64,000 bases of DNA. Origin: CAZMNY01 sp964567745 (GTDB taxonomy: Bacteria > Planctomycetota > Planctomycetia > Pirellulales > Pirellulaceae). The position numbers and the translations under genes were made by a program. The stretch spans positions 1 to 64,000 of the forward strand of contig CAZMNY010000011.1 in the NCBI GenBank assembly GCA_964567745.1. Reading direction: 5' to 3'. Under the pieces are notes generated by a model that was given only the letters and a program-made list of their open reading frames with translations, did no database searches and had not been told where the DNA came from. Below, piece after piece: positions 8,379 through 16,110 of this stretch; position 1 is the first letter of the stretch, and each line of letters begins with the position of its first letter.

Positions 8379-11171
8379 CTACCATGTGTATTCGAGCACG
8401 AGTGTTGTTTTCTTCTGGCCGACCTTGAGCGGGACGCGAAGTTGCCGTCCCGCGGGCGTTTCGCCGATTTCGCCGATGTGCGGTTTACGAATTCGGATTT
8501 GCAGCGCCTTGCCGATCAAAAACGCGTCGCCAGCTAATTCTTTGATGTTCGCGTCGGTCGCCGCGCGGAAGGCAACGTCGCTGCGCGAGTGCTCGGAGGA
8601 AAACGTCAGCGTTCGCCGAAGCAGGCTCGAACCGGTTTCGCTACTCTGAACGTCGATCGGATAATCTTCAACCTTGATGTTGTCAAAGCGGTACATAAAG
8701 GTTGGGCGACGTAGCTCGTCGAGCGTGTAGCCTTTGAATCGGTGCCGAGGCGGCCTGCCTTCATCGACCGTCCACGGGGTCTCAACACTATCGAACTCGG
8801 GGCCAGCGGCAAACCGAATCAAGTCGCTGCCGAGCGGGCGCACTCGGCCATGTCCTTGGCTCCGCCAAACGCCGGCGGGATCGGCAAACTTACCCTTCCA
8901 CATCAGCGCGATTCGCATTTGCTCGGCGTCAAAAGCGAGATTCACTCCGCCAGGGTAACCGACGCCAATTCCGCGTTTGCCGATCTCAGGATAGCTACGA
9001 CGTAGCATGACGGCTTCGTTCATTGCCAGCAATTCGATCGGTTTGCGGATCAACCCGCGCGGCGCTCGCGCTTGTCGACCGTCGAGCAAGTATTGCCAGA
9101 GCGATTCAAGTTGCCTGTCCGGATCGCCATCGAGAATGTCGCTGCGTATCGCGCGTCCGCCGGGCCAAAACGACGGCATCACGGTACCGGGGCTCAGTTG
9201 CTGCGGCTGCCGCATGTAATGGTAAAACCAATCCTTGCGAAGTCGTTCGGACATTTCCGTTAAATCGACGCCGGGCATCGTGGCCGCCGGCTTCTGCTGG
9301 AAGTTATGGCAAGCGATGCAGTTCAGTCCGCCCGTCCCCGCCAACTGGTGACCGGTCTTACGCAATTCTTTTTGGTCACCGACCTTAGAGTGTGTGACGG
9401 GGGGAAGTCGGTCGACCGCCGAAAACAACTCGACGAGGTGGGCGACGTTTCCCGCGCCGTACTGAGGCATGCGAGTCAACATGTAAGGGCGAATCGAGCG
9501 GCCGCTAACGAGCACTTGCCGCGTCCATTTTGGATTGAGTTTGGCACCCACGCCGGTCAAGGGCGGCGGTATTCGCCCCTGAGGGCCGAGGTTTGGATTC
9601 GTCGTGTGAAAGTATTCGTTTCGCTCCGCAGAGACCCCGCCCAGTTCGCCTCGTTGATGACAGGCGACACACTTGAAGGTGGTCAATGTAACTGCGATCT
9701 GTTGTCGGCTCGTCAGCTGAGTATTGGCCCTGTCGATCGCCGCGCGAATTGCGCTCCGCTGCGAGTCGCTCAGCTGGTAGCTAGGCCAAGCTCCGGTTGT
9801 CTTCGAAAGGCAGCCACGGTCGCTGCGCGCGGATGTGAGTCGCGAGTATTCTCGGCTGGCTTCCGTCTCGTCCGTCTTGTGGCATTGTCGGCAGCCGAGT
9901 TCGCCAAATCGTGCTCGGCCCTTCTCGGCCAATTGGCGATCCAGATCGAAACGGTCTGGAGAACTGTCGGATTCGTTACTTGACTCCAACAGATAACTGG
10001 CGACATCGACAGCTTCCCAGTGCAACAGTTTCATATTCGGCATCCGCCCCGACGGACGCGACTGGTGAGGGTCTTTGAGAAAAGCAACAAGCGAGTTGAG
10101 GCTGTACTTATTGGGTACGGTCGACAGCGGAACCGAATCGTCGGCAAGCGTTTCGTTATCGTCAGCGTCAGCGTCACGCGGCGAGTGGCAAGCGACGCAT
10201 CCGACAGTTTCGAACAGCTCGCCGCCTCGCTCCGCCGCTCCGCGTTTCAAGGGCTTCGGAGAAGAGGAAGCTCCCTTTTTTTCGCCGAGCGATACCAGAT
10301 AGTGGGTGAGCTCGCGCGCCGCGGTAAGTCGTTCCGCGGGCGGTAAAGATGATATCAGGTCCGGCATCTTGGCACCCGGTTTGACCTGGTGTGGATTCGC
10401 CAGGTATCGCTCGACGTATCGCGGGCTAATCCCTGCGCCGACCCACGCCAAATCGGGTGCTTGCCTCGGCGGGACTGAGCTTTCGGCAACGTCGCGGCGA
10501 TGACATGCGAAGCACTTGAAGTCATCTAGCAGCACGAGACTTTGCAGTTCTTCGCTCAAGCTCTCTCCGCCCGACGGCACCGCGACGAGTGGCGTTCTAT
10601 TCTTCGTTCCAGTCGCCTTAATTTCCATCATGTACTTGATGACATCGAGAAACTGCTGGCGGTCGGAGAGTAGATCGACCAGTCCGTCGGGCATTGACGA
10701 CTTCTTGCTCGGCACGATTTCTTCGATGTCATTGCGCTGCAGTGTGAGCAATCGTCGGTTCTCGGAATCATCGCGCAGTATGATCACATCAGCCGACTGC
10801 TTAATTATTCTCCCCGCGTGGCTCTTTCCTGCGACGGTGATAACGGTGACAGATTCGAAGCCCTTCTTGATCGTTTGCGACGGCGATAACATGGCTTCGA
10901 CGAGGAATGTGTCGGTCGCCTGCTTGTCCATCAAGGTCAAGTCGGGCCCCAGCAAGTCTTCGCCGCCAGGCGCGTGGCAGTTCGCGCAGCCTAGTTTCTG
11001 TTGCGGAAACAAGATCGCTCCACGCACCGCGCTGCCTCGCTCGCGGGCGTCTTTCGCCAAAGCGTCGACGTCTTCCGCCTTGAGTTTGGCGGAAAGCGTC
11101 TGCGCGATAAGCGTCTCGCAGGGCAGCATCAACGCGGCCGTCGCGCATGCGGCAAACAGAGCGTGTTTCAT
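8379..11171 (-). CDS. Secreted hexaheme-type cytochrome c with TIGR02603-like domain
   Basis: A 930-residue protein with a signal peptide (1-23). Six CxxCH heme-attachment motifs are visible: CANCH, CFACH, CVACH, CRQCH, CVACH and CIACH. The N-terminal part (about 45-190) matches the 'putative heme-binding domain, Pirellula/Verrucomicrobium type' (VRGAILFPQQKLGC, LGPDLT, GKSHAGRIIKQSADVIILRD). The middle carries serial mono-heme cytochrome c modules. The C-terminal ~300 residues (ILDGDPDRQLESLW onward) are a heme-free beta-rich domain. It is the middle gene of the operon, 26 bp after the ThuA fusion. Its likely role is electron transfer from periplasmic oxidation of organic substrates, by analogy with related planctomycete operons. 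Confidence 0.8.
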   Translation of the reverse strand: MKHALFAACATAALMLPCETLIAQTLSAKLKAEDVDALAKDARERGSAVRGAILFPQQKLGCANCHAPGGEDLLGPDLTLMDKQATDTFLVEAMLSPSQTIKKGFESVTVITVAGKSHAGRIIKQSADVIILRDDSENRRLLTLQRNDIEEIVPSKKSSMPDGLVDLLSDRQQFLDVIKYMMEIKATGTKNRTPLVAVPSGGESLSEELQSLVLLDDFKCFACHRRDVAESSVPPRQAPDLAWVGAGISPRYVERYLANPHQVKPGAKMPDLISSLPPAERLTAARELTHYLVSLGEKKGASSSPKPLKRGAAERGGELFETVGCVACHSPRDADADDNETLADDSVPLSTVPNKYSLNSLVAFLKDPHQSRPSGRMPNMKLLHWEAVDVASYLLESSNESDSSPDRFDLDRQLAEKGRARFGELGCRQCHKTDETEASREYSRLTSARSDRGCLSKTTGAWPSYQLSDSQRSAIRAAIDRANTQLTSRQQIAVTLTTFKCVACHQRGELGGVSAERNEYFHTTNPNLGPQGRIPPPLTGVGAKLNPKWTRQVLVSGRSIRPYMLTRMPQYGAGNVAHLVELFSAVDRLPPVTHSKVGDQKELRKTGHQLAGTGGLNCIACHNFQQKPAATMPGVDLTEMSERLRKDWFYHYMRQPQQLSPGTVMPSFWPGGRAIRSDILDGDPDRQLESLWQYLLDGRQARAPRGLIRKPIELLAMNEAVMLRRSYPEIGKRGIGVGYPGGVNLAFDAEQMRIALMWKGKFADPAGVWRSQGHGRVRPLGSDLIRFAAGPEFDSVETPWTVDEGRPPRHRFKGYTLDELRRPTFMYRFDNIKVEDYPIDVQSSETGSSLLRRTLTFSSEHSRSDVAFRAATDANIKELAGDAFLIGKALQIRIRKPHIGEIGETPAGRQLRVPLKVGQKKTTLVLEYTW

Positions 11172-11197
11172 CTAGTCGCTTTCGTCGTGCTTAGTCG

Positions 11198-13330
11198 TCA
11201 CCGATAGAACTCGGGCTTTCGCGGGATGACTTTGAGTTTCTCGTAGTTGAATCCGCTCGCCAGTGGTTTGTACTCGCCAACATACGAAACGTCACTAGTT
11301 GGGCTGATGCGTTTCTCCAAGCGAAGACACCAGTAGGCTGCGTTGATCGTTAGCCGCCGAAGCCCAGCGCTCTCGTAGTCCTTGGCGCTTCCCATTGTGA
11401 CATGAAACACGCGCGATGTCTTCTTGCTAGTTCCCGTCCATGTTTTCGTCCAGGCGATCGGCAGCGGCTCTTTCTTGGTGTTGACGCCATCGGTCGGCTT
11501 GCGCCCCAAGAGCGGTTGTCCCATTAGGAGCGGCTTGCACTCGGCCGGCAGACTCGAGTCCTTCGGGTAGGTGCGGTAGACATCCGAAGGTCCCCAAACA
11601 TCTTTGACGCCGATCAGAATAGGGTGGTCCTTCGAGTTCTCGATGATGATGCCTCGAGTTGAGTCGGCGTGCCAATTGCCATGGTGTCCGCGGAACGCGC
11701 CGCCAAGCACATCGTCTCCGAACCGAACTCGCTTGCCATTCTTCTTGTATGGAAAGCTTTCGAGGAACCCATGGTTGGCCGTGCGAATCCCAATGATTGG
11801 TCTTCCCGATTCAAGATAATTGACAACGTGCTTGATTTGCTCATCCGGCAACGTAATGAGCCGACTGAAAAAGACGACGAGGTCAGCTTTTGCGAGGTGC
11901 TCGAGCCCCGGAATGTTGTGAATTACCTTCTTGTCTTGCCAACGAATCTTCTGCGTCGGATCGACTTCGTTCTTCTCGTTCAGAGCAAAGAGCACAGTGC
12001 AGTCGAACCCATGCCGTCGTGCAAGGATCTTTGCGAGCATGGGCATCGACTGCTCACTTCGGTACTCCTGATCGGCGGCGATAAGCACGATATGTTTGCC
12101 TTTGCCAGGACCGTCCCCGCCGCGATACGTCAGCCAAAGCGGGCTGTCGGGGACCGGATGTGAACTCGTCTTTAGATCATGTTTCTTACTCAGCCGACTC
12201 CAATAGGAATTCCAGTAGTTGTCGTAGTAGTCGAGCGCGGCAATTTCGATATGGGGAAGATCGACGACGACAGGCGATTTTGCCGGGTCGAATTCCTTGA
12301 GATGATCCTTGCCCTTTCGATCGCGCGGCGAGACGAATCGCCACTGGGAGTCGCCCAACACGTCGTGGCAAAGTTGAGCGAGCGCCGGGTCGTACGCTTT
12401 GAGTTGTTCGCGAGTATGGATGTGGTTGTGGTCGTGATCCATCGTGCGGTTCGTGTCGTACCAGCATTGCACGCCTTCCGCCCAATATTCGGCGCGGTTC
12501 TTGTGGGCGTAACACTCTTTCGGGCCGCCGAATACGATCAGCACCTTGTCTCGCTTCGTCACTTTCACCTTTGAGTTGGTCGGCTTGCCGTTGACGAGGA
12601 TGTCGCCGCCATCAAGGCACTTCTTGATCAACTTGGGCGATTGCTGTGGGAACGACTTGAGGAGCGCATCGAGCAAGCTTGTCGGCGTCTCGCTTTTTAC
12701 TCGTCGAAATCGCTGCGCCGCGCGTCCGTCATTCCAAATCCCTTTCGCCCTCGCTCGTTGAAAAACAGCCGTCAGCCGTTCCTGCAGCGCTTTGTCGAAT
12801 CCGGCGTTGTGAATAACGTGACCGAATTCGTGGACGAGAATGCTCTCGATCTGCATTCCGCCTTCATACTCAAGCACATCTTCTTCCGCGAATACGACTG
12901 TCGGACGCCCTTTGATTCTGGTGAGAAAGCCGCGCTGTCGCCAATTGTAAAAGTCGAGCTCTTTTCCTTTCTTGTTCGAGGCGAACTGAGGCACATCGGA
13001 GGTGAGTTCATCATGGCCGATCAAGATGCAAAGCACTTTGGCTGCGCGGATTCGCGTAGCGACATCGCTGTTGATGCTCTTCATGATCATGCCGAATTGG
13101 TAGGCGGCTTCACGATGAGCGAGGTCGGACACGTGCTCCGAAGTGGCGATCAAGACATCCTCGGCAACCGTGCATTTCTTGTAGAAGGACTGATCCAGCC
13201 CGTACTCTTCGGCTTGCTGTACGGAGAGCGTTCCGACTTGATAACCGTCGGCGGCGTCTGTCGCCAAGACAACGCTCGTTAGAGACGTTGCCAAGAGCCA
13301 TACAACGCTTGTCGCAGTCGCGCCTCGCAT
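11198..13330 (-). CDS. Secreted metalloprotease-like / ThuA fusion with S4-like insertion
   Basis: A 710-residue exported protein (signal peptide about 1-24). Residues 160-175 hold a zincin motif, HEFGH at 167-171, and EYWAEGVQCWYDTNR at 281-295 is typical downstream context for the third zinc ligand. Between them, residues about 217-266 read like an S4 RNA-binding fold (LLDALLK, KKCLDGGDILVNGKP, KVKVTKRDKV). Residues about 410-675 form a ThuA-like (trehalose-utilisation, glutamine-amidotransferase-like) domain (GKHIVLIAADQEYR, ADLVVFFSRLITLP, PIIGIRTANHGF, GGAFRGHHGNW). GAGG precedes the ATG by about 6 nt. First gene of the operon with the multiheme cytochrome and the propeller protein. Catalytic activity is inferred only. 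Confidence 0.75.
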   Translation of the reverse strand: MRGATATSVVWLLATSLTSVVLATDAADGYQVGTLSVQQAEEYGLDQSFYKKCTVAEDVLIATSEHVSDLAHREAAYQFGMIMKSINSDVATRIRAAKVLCILIGHDELTSDVPQFASNKKGKELDFYNWRQRGFLTRIKGRPTVVFAEEDVLEYEGGMQIESILVHEFGHVIHNAGFDKALQERLTAVFQRARAKGIWNDGRAAQRFRRVKSETPTSLLDALLKSFPQQSPKLIKKCLDGGDILVNGKPTNSKVKVTKRDKVLIVFGGPKECYAHKNRAEYWAEGVQCWYDTNRTMDHDHNHIHTREQLKAYDPALAQLCHDVLGDSQWRFVSPRDRKGKDHLKEFDPAKSPVVVDLPHIEIAALDYYDNYWNSYWSRLSKKHDLKTSSHPVPDSPLWLTYRGGDGPGKGKHIVLIAADQEYRSEQSMPMLAKILARRHGFDCTVLFALNEKNEVDPTQKIRWQDKKVIHNIPGLEHLAKADLVVFFSRLITLPDEQIKHVVNYLESGRPIIGIRTANHGFLESFPYKKNGKRVRFGDDVLGGAFRGHHGNWHADSTRGIIIENSKDHPILIGVKDVWGPSDVYRTYPKDSSLPAECKPLLMGQPLLGRKPTDGVNTKKEPLPIAWTKTWTGTSKKTSRVFHVTMGSAKDYESAGLRRLTINAAYWCLRLEKRISPTSDVSYVGEYKPLASGFNYEKLKVIPRKPEFYR

Positions 13331-13355
13331 AGGAACCTCATCACAAGAATGCTGC

Positions 13356-13757
13356 TTACGTCGTTACATGTGCGGGACTACTAGACACAACGCCAACGGT
13401 CTCGGCAAGCGCTTCAAGCGTCCGGGCGGAAAGCTTAGGAGGGAAACGATCCGGGTCGAGACTGCCGACGCTCTGAATCGAGGGGGGACTCGGCGCGAGC
13501 GAAATTGGCGCCGGCAGAGCTGAAACAGAAAACTCGCCGTGAGACTGGATCTCTGGTTGTCCATCGGCAAGAAGAAGAGCGAGCTGCCGATCCAGTCCGA
13601 CTGTCCAGCGGAGTTCATGCTGTTGGCATCGGTAGGAACGATTGGGAGGCGCGAGTGGTCGATTCAGGACAGGTCGATTCAGGACAGGCGAATCGATCCG
13701 CGATCGGGCAGACGTGCGCGTCTGGTTCCGTGTGCGTGTGGCTCGCAGTTCACACAA
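13356..13757 (-). CDS. Hypothetical open frame, doubtful
   Basis: An open frame of 133 codons upstream of the ThuA operon. The C-terminal part (PEIQSHGEFSVSALPAPIS onward to VVSSSPAHVTT) has protein-like composition. The N-terminal part is Arg/Asn-rich and includes translation of a 15-bp tandem duplication, which looks non-coding. No ribosome-binding site or family was recognised. It could be the end of a broken gene. Confidence 0.2.
   Translation of the reverse strand: MCELRATRTRNQTRTSARSRIDSPVLNRPVLNRPLAPPNRSYRCQQHELRWTVGLDRQLALLLADGQPEIQSHGEFSVSALPAPISLAPSPPSIQSVGSLDPDRFPPKLSARTLEALAETVGVVSSSPAHVTT
13657..13686. repeat. 15-bp tandem duplication
   Basis: GGTCGATTCAGGACA occurs twice in tandem at 13657-13671 and 13672-13686. 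It lies in otherwise featureless DNA (13331-13844) between the ThuA operon and the tRNA-like island. Confidence 0.85.
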
Positions 13758-13844
13758 ACTGGCTCCAGCCGCGAACCTCGAGTCGGCTAGGTCGTCTATG
13801 TATTACCGCCGGTTGATTGAACTGCCGGTGTGAACCAATGATCT

Positions 13845-13916
13845 GTGTTCTTGGCCGAGCGGCAAAGGCGCCAGGCTTCCAACCTGGATAGGCGGGTTCG
13901 ATTCCCGCAGGACACT
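13845..13916 (+). tRNA. tRNA-Gly (TCC)
   Basis: A complete cloverleaf can be drawn by hand. The acceptor pairs GTGTTCT (13845-13851) with AGGACAC (13909-13915), including one G.U. The D-stem is GCC/GGC with a 10-nt loop. The anticodon stem is CCAGG/CCTGG with loop CTTCCAA and anticodon TCC at 13878-13880. The variable loop has 4 nt, and the T-stem is GCGGG/CCCGC with loop TTCGATT. CCA is not encoded. It is the only fully paired member of a cluster of tRNA-like elements, so it may be a functional accessory tRNA or part of the relic island. Confidence 0.75.
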
Positions 13917-13917
13917 C

Positions 13918-13985
13918 TCTCCGGCGCGTAGATGCGGCGCGAGTCTCTGAAGCTCGCTGATCGGGTGCGATTCCCGGACGGAGCG
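13918..13985 (+). pseudogene. Degenerate tRNA-like element, anticodon CTG (Gln)
   Basis: Begins 1 nt after tRNA-Gly. The anticodon stem CGAGT/GCTCG (13940-13944 with 13952-13956, one G.U) and loop CTCTGAA give anticodon CTG. The T-arm is TCGGG/CCCGG with loop TGCGATT, where the usual TTCGA is altered. Only five of seven acceptor pairs form (TCTCCGG with ACGGAGC). The D-stem is short and its loop lacks a clear GG, and nucleotide 26 is missing. It is read as a decaying tRNA or tRNA mimic rather than a working tRNA-Gln. Confidence 0.5.
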
Positions 13986-14041
13986 CTCTCGCTGGCGCGT
14001 TCTTACCCGTTCGCCGACTTCACAAAACATAAACCGAGACA

Positions 14042-14112
14042 GCTGACCGACTGCCGGGTTGGAGTACATGCATTACGAGCCGGGGATGTGGGTTCGAGTC
14101 CCACCGGCGCCA
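14042..14112 (+). pseudogene. Degenerate tRNA-like element, anticodon TAC (Val)
   Basis: A perfect T-arm (GTGGG, loop TTCGAGT, CCCAC at 14088-14104) is followed by CGGCGCC and A, like an acceptor 3' strand plus discriminator. Upstream, loop ATTACGA (14072-14078) would give anticodon TAC, but its stem CATGC/GCCGG pairs at only three of five positions. No matching acceptor 5' strand or D-arm is found on the 5' side. The 3' half pairs instead with a tRNA 5' half located downstream (next entry), so the conventional reading is disfavoured. Confidence 0.4.
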
Positions 14113-14151
14113 TTTTTCATTTTTCGATGCGCCGTAGCTCAATGGTAGAGT
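14088..14151 (+). ncRNA. Circularly permuted tRNA-like module, possible truncated Y RNA (YrlA-like)
   Basis: The order is T-arm (14088-14104), acceptor 3' strand CGGCGCC (14105-14111), a T-rich loop, acceptor 5' strand GCGCCG (14129-14134), TA, then a canonical D-arm GCTCAATGGTAGAGT (14137-14151). CGGCGC and GCGCCG form six G-C pairs, so T-arm and D-arm stack as in tRNA but with the halves in reversed order. Bacterial Y RNAs encoded near Ro60 are known to contain tRNA-mimicking modules, and this element abuts a Ro60 vWA fragment, so a Y-RNA identity fits. The 3' remainder appears deleted, because protein-coding homology to Ro60 starts at once. Function today is doubtful. Confidence 0.5.
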
Positions 14152-14595
14152 CCTTTCGACACGCGAGCGTACGGTGTCAGCATCGATCCGAGCGACTCGA
14201 TTTTGAGTCTTTCGAAACGACTGGCTGGCTACGGCGGCGGCGGAACCGACTGCTCGATTCCGTTGCGCATGGCCAACTCGCAATTCGGCGATCGAGCGTT
14301 CGCAGGTTGTGTTCTGGTGAGCGACAACGCGAGCTGGATCGGCTCCGGCCGCTACGGTTCGACCGGCGTGATGACCGAATGGAGCCAGTTTGTCAGGAAC
14401 CAAAAGCGGAGCGGCGTCAACGATCCAAAATTGGTGTGCCTCGACATCCAGCCCTACGGTTCGTCCCAGGCGCCAGAACGTGATGATATTTTGAATATTG
14501 GCGGTTTTTCCGACGCTGTATTCAAAGTAGTCGCTTCATTCATGAGCGACGATGCATCAGGATTTGTCGCTGATGTCGAGTCGATTGAGCTCTAG
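14149..14595 (+). pseudogene. Ro60/TROVE protein, C-terminal vWA-domain remnant
   Basis: The frame, open from 14149 (after a TAG inside the tRNA-like D-arm) to the TAG at 14593-14595, encodes PFDTRAYGV, LAGYGGGGTDC, VLVSDNASWIG, TGVMTEWSQF, KLVCLDIQPYG and DDILNIGGFSDAVFKVVASF. These are in the order of the von Willebrand A domain that ends bacterial Ro60 (Rsr) proteins. The ring-forming TROVE HEAT repeats and the start of the vWA domain, including its DxSxS metal site, are missing. About 145 codons remain of a usual ~500-540. No start codon with a ribosome-binding site is seen; TTG 14203 would begin inside the domain. A strong terminator follows, as expected for the original gene end. Confidence 0.8.
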
Positions 14596-14618
14596 TCGGC
14601 AACGCCGAGAATGCTCCG

Positions 14619-14653
14619 CGCCCCGGTTCGAGTGATCGAGCCGGGGCGTTTTT
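14619..14653 (+). terminator. Rho-independent terminator after Ro60 remnant
   Basis: A 13-bp stem (CGCCCCGGTTCGA with TCGAGCCGGGGCG, one G.U), loop GTGA and five T residues at 14649-14653. It starts 24 bp after the Ro60 stop. Confidence 0.92.
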
Positions 14654-14721
14654 CTTGTGCGCGAGGGTCTCGCTATGACGCGCGCCACTGGCTCTGGCGA
14701 TCAAGTTGACGGAGAAATTAG

Positions 14722-14748
14722 ACAGGATGGACATGATCAACAGGATGA
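14722..14748. repeat. 9-bp ACAGGAT-type short repeats
   Basis: Three adjacent 9-mers, ACAGGATGG, ACATGATCA and ACAGGATGA, at 14722-14730, 14731-14739 and 14740-14748. ACAGGAT-type units are common dispersed repeats in environmental bacteria. Apart from this, 14654-14982 shows no gene. Confidence 0.6.
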
Positions 14749-14982
14749 TAGAAAGCGACGACTTGATTTCGACTATCCCGTAGGTCCTGCTCAGCTTGGC
14801 TCCAATGGCTCCAATGGGCTTAGCGCGCCGGTCGCGAGATGAGTGGGACGGATGCCCGTCGAGAAGGGCGAGATAATGACGCGAGATGGCGGCGGTTTGA
14901 TGTTGAGCTATAAAGGTGAGCAAGAGACGATTGAGTTCGCCGTTCGCAAGTTGAATACAATTAACAACAGGGAGTTTCTCCC

Positions 14983-15612
14983 GTGCTTTCCGTTGATTCG
15001 CACCCGCAACTCGATTTGCGGGCATTCGAGACTGTCTTTCCCGGCTCCTTGGGCGAGCAGGCGTCGTCTGACGAGTTGCACGGTTTGCTCTCATTGGATG
15101 GCGCCGCGCCGATGCAGAGTAGCGACGAGGTGCGGCTGGCGGTTCGAAACTTGCTTCGACACGGCGGATTCAAACCGACTGGAAGGAGCAAACCCGCGTC
15201 TGAGTATTTGCTCAAGGCGGCGACTGGAGACAAGTTGTCGACGATCAATCTCGCTGTCGACGTCTGCAACGCGGTTTCTCTTCACAGCGGACTGCCGATT
15301 AGCGTGGTCGACCTAGACGTAGCCGAGGCGCCATTTCGCGTCGGTTTGGCGGCGGAGGGATCGACCTATGTTTTCAACCCGTCGGGCCAATCGATCGACA
15401 TTGGCGGCTTGCTTTGCTTGTTCGATTCGCATGGACCGTGCGGCAACGCAGTCAAGGATTCGCAGCGCACGAAGACATCGCCGTCGTCACGTCGGACGCT
15501 TTCCATAATCTGGGGAACGAATGTGCTGCAAGGTCGCTCGGACGAAGCTGAGGCGTGGTATCACGACTTGCTGATGCAGCATCACGCGACGGTCACGCCG
15601 TGCCAACTCTGA
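14983..15612 (+). CDS. B3/B4 tRNA-binding (PheRS-type editing) domain protein
   Basis: GTG start at 14983 with GGGAG about 8 nt upstream. The 209-residue product matches the stand-alone B3/B4 domain found in bacterial phenylalanyl-tRNA synthetase beta subunits: VRLAVRNLLRHGGFKPTGR, STINLAVDVCNAVSLHSGLP, DIGGLLCLFDSHGPCGN, and a C-terminal KDSQRTKTSPSSRRTLSIIWG signature. Stand-alone members are thought to bind tRNA or edit mischarged tRNA. The frame is intact, unlike its Ro60 neighbour. Co-location with tRNA-like elements and Ro60 suggests a former RNA-processing operon; this is inference. A hairpin at 15635-15674 (11-bp stem, no T-run) may end the transcript. Confidence 0.8.
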   Translation: MLSVDSHPQLDLRAFETVFPGSLGEQASSDELHGLLSLDGAAPMQSSDEVRLAVRNLLRHGGFKPTGRSKPASEYLLKAATGDKLSTINLAVDVCNAVSLHSGLPISVVDLDVAEAPFRVGLAAEGSTYVFNPSGQSIDIGGLLCLFDSHGPCGNAVKDSQRTKTSPSSRRTLSIIWGTNVLQGRSDEAEAWYHDLLMQHHATVTPCQL

Positions 15613-15709
15613 AACAGTTGTGACGCAAGCCGAAACCGCCTCCAGTGCAAAAGCAGCAATGCTCTGGAAGCGGTCGGTTGCATGGACTCTTGGTGCCAGA
15701 CCTGCGGAT

Positions 15710-15883
15710 CTAGCTGTTAGCGTACTGGTGAAAACGGTTCAGTTCCGACCCCGTCTTGAATTCACAAACAAGGTCATTCAAGCTTGACGCCTGCGCCCCC
15801 AGTTGTTCGCTGCTGGAGGCGAGTTCTTCACTGCTGGCCGCCGACTGTTCCGTGATGTTCGAGACATCTTGAATCGCGTATTG
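15710..15883 (-). pseudogene. Methyl-accepting chemotaxis protein, C-terminal remnant
   Basis: The minus-strand frame ending at the TAG at 15712-15710 encodes YAIQDVSNITEQSAASSEEL, then ASSSEQLGAQASSL and LVCEFKT. This is the end of the heptad-rich signalling domain of chemoreceptors (usual AIQDVA...TEQSAA...A..L...V..F). A stop precedes the segment immediately upstream, and no start, membrane or ligand domain is present. It is a ~57-codon relic. The rest of 15613-16110 shows nothing further. Confidence 0.7.
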
Positions 15884-16110
15884 TTACTTAGGTTGGTGCC
15901 AGTCAATGCCAACATCGCCAAGAGGATTTTGTGGAGTAACGGACCATATTGTCCTGAAATAGGCTGGTGCGTCGTTTTTAAAGCGTGGAAGTCCGCAGTT
16001 AAGCGCGCGGCGTGCGGCTGTTGTTGCGCGCTTCGCAGGCGCCGAATAGGGAGTGTTTTTTTCGGCCGCAGTCGGAACGGCCGCGACATCGGCGCGAGGG
16101 TGGGAAGTTC

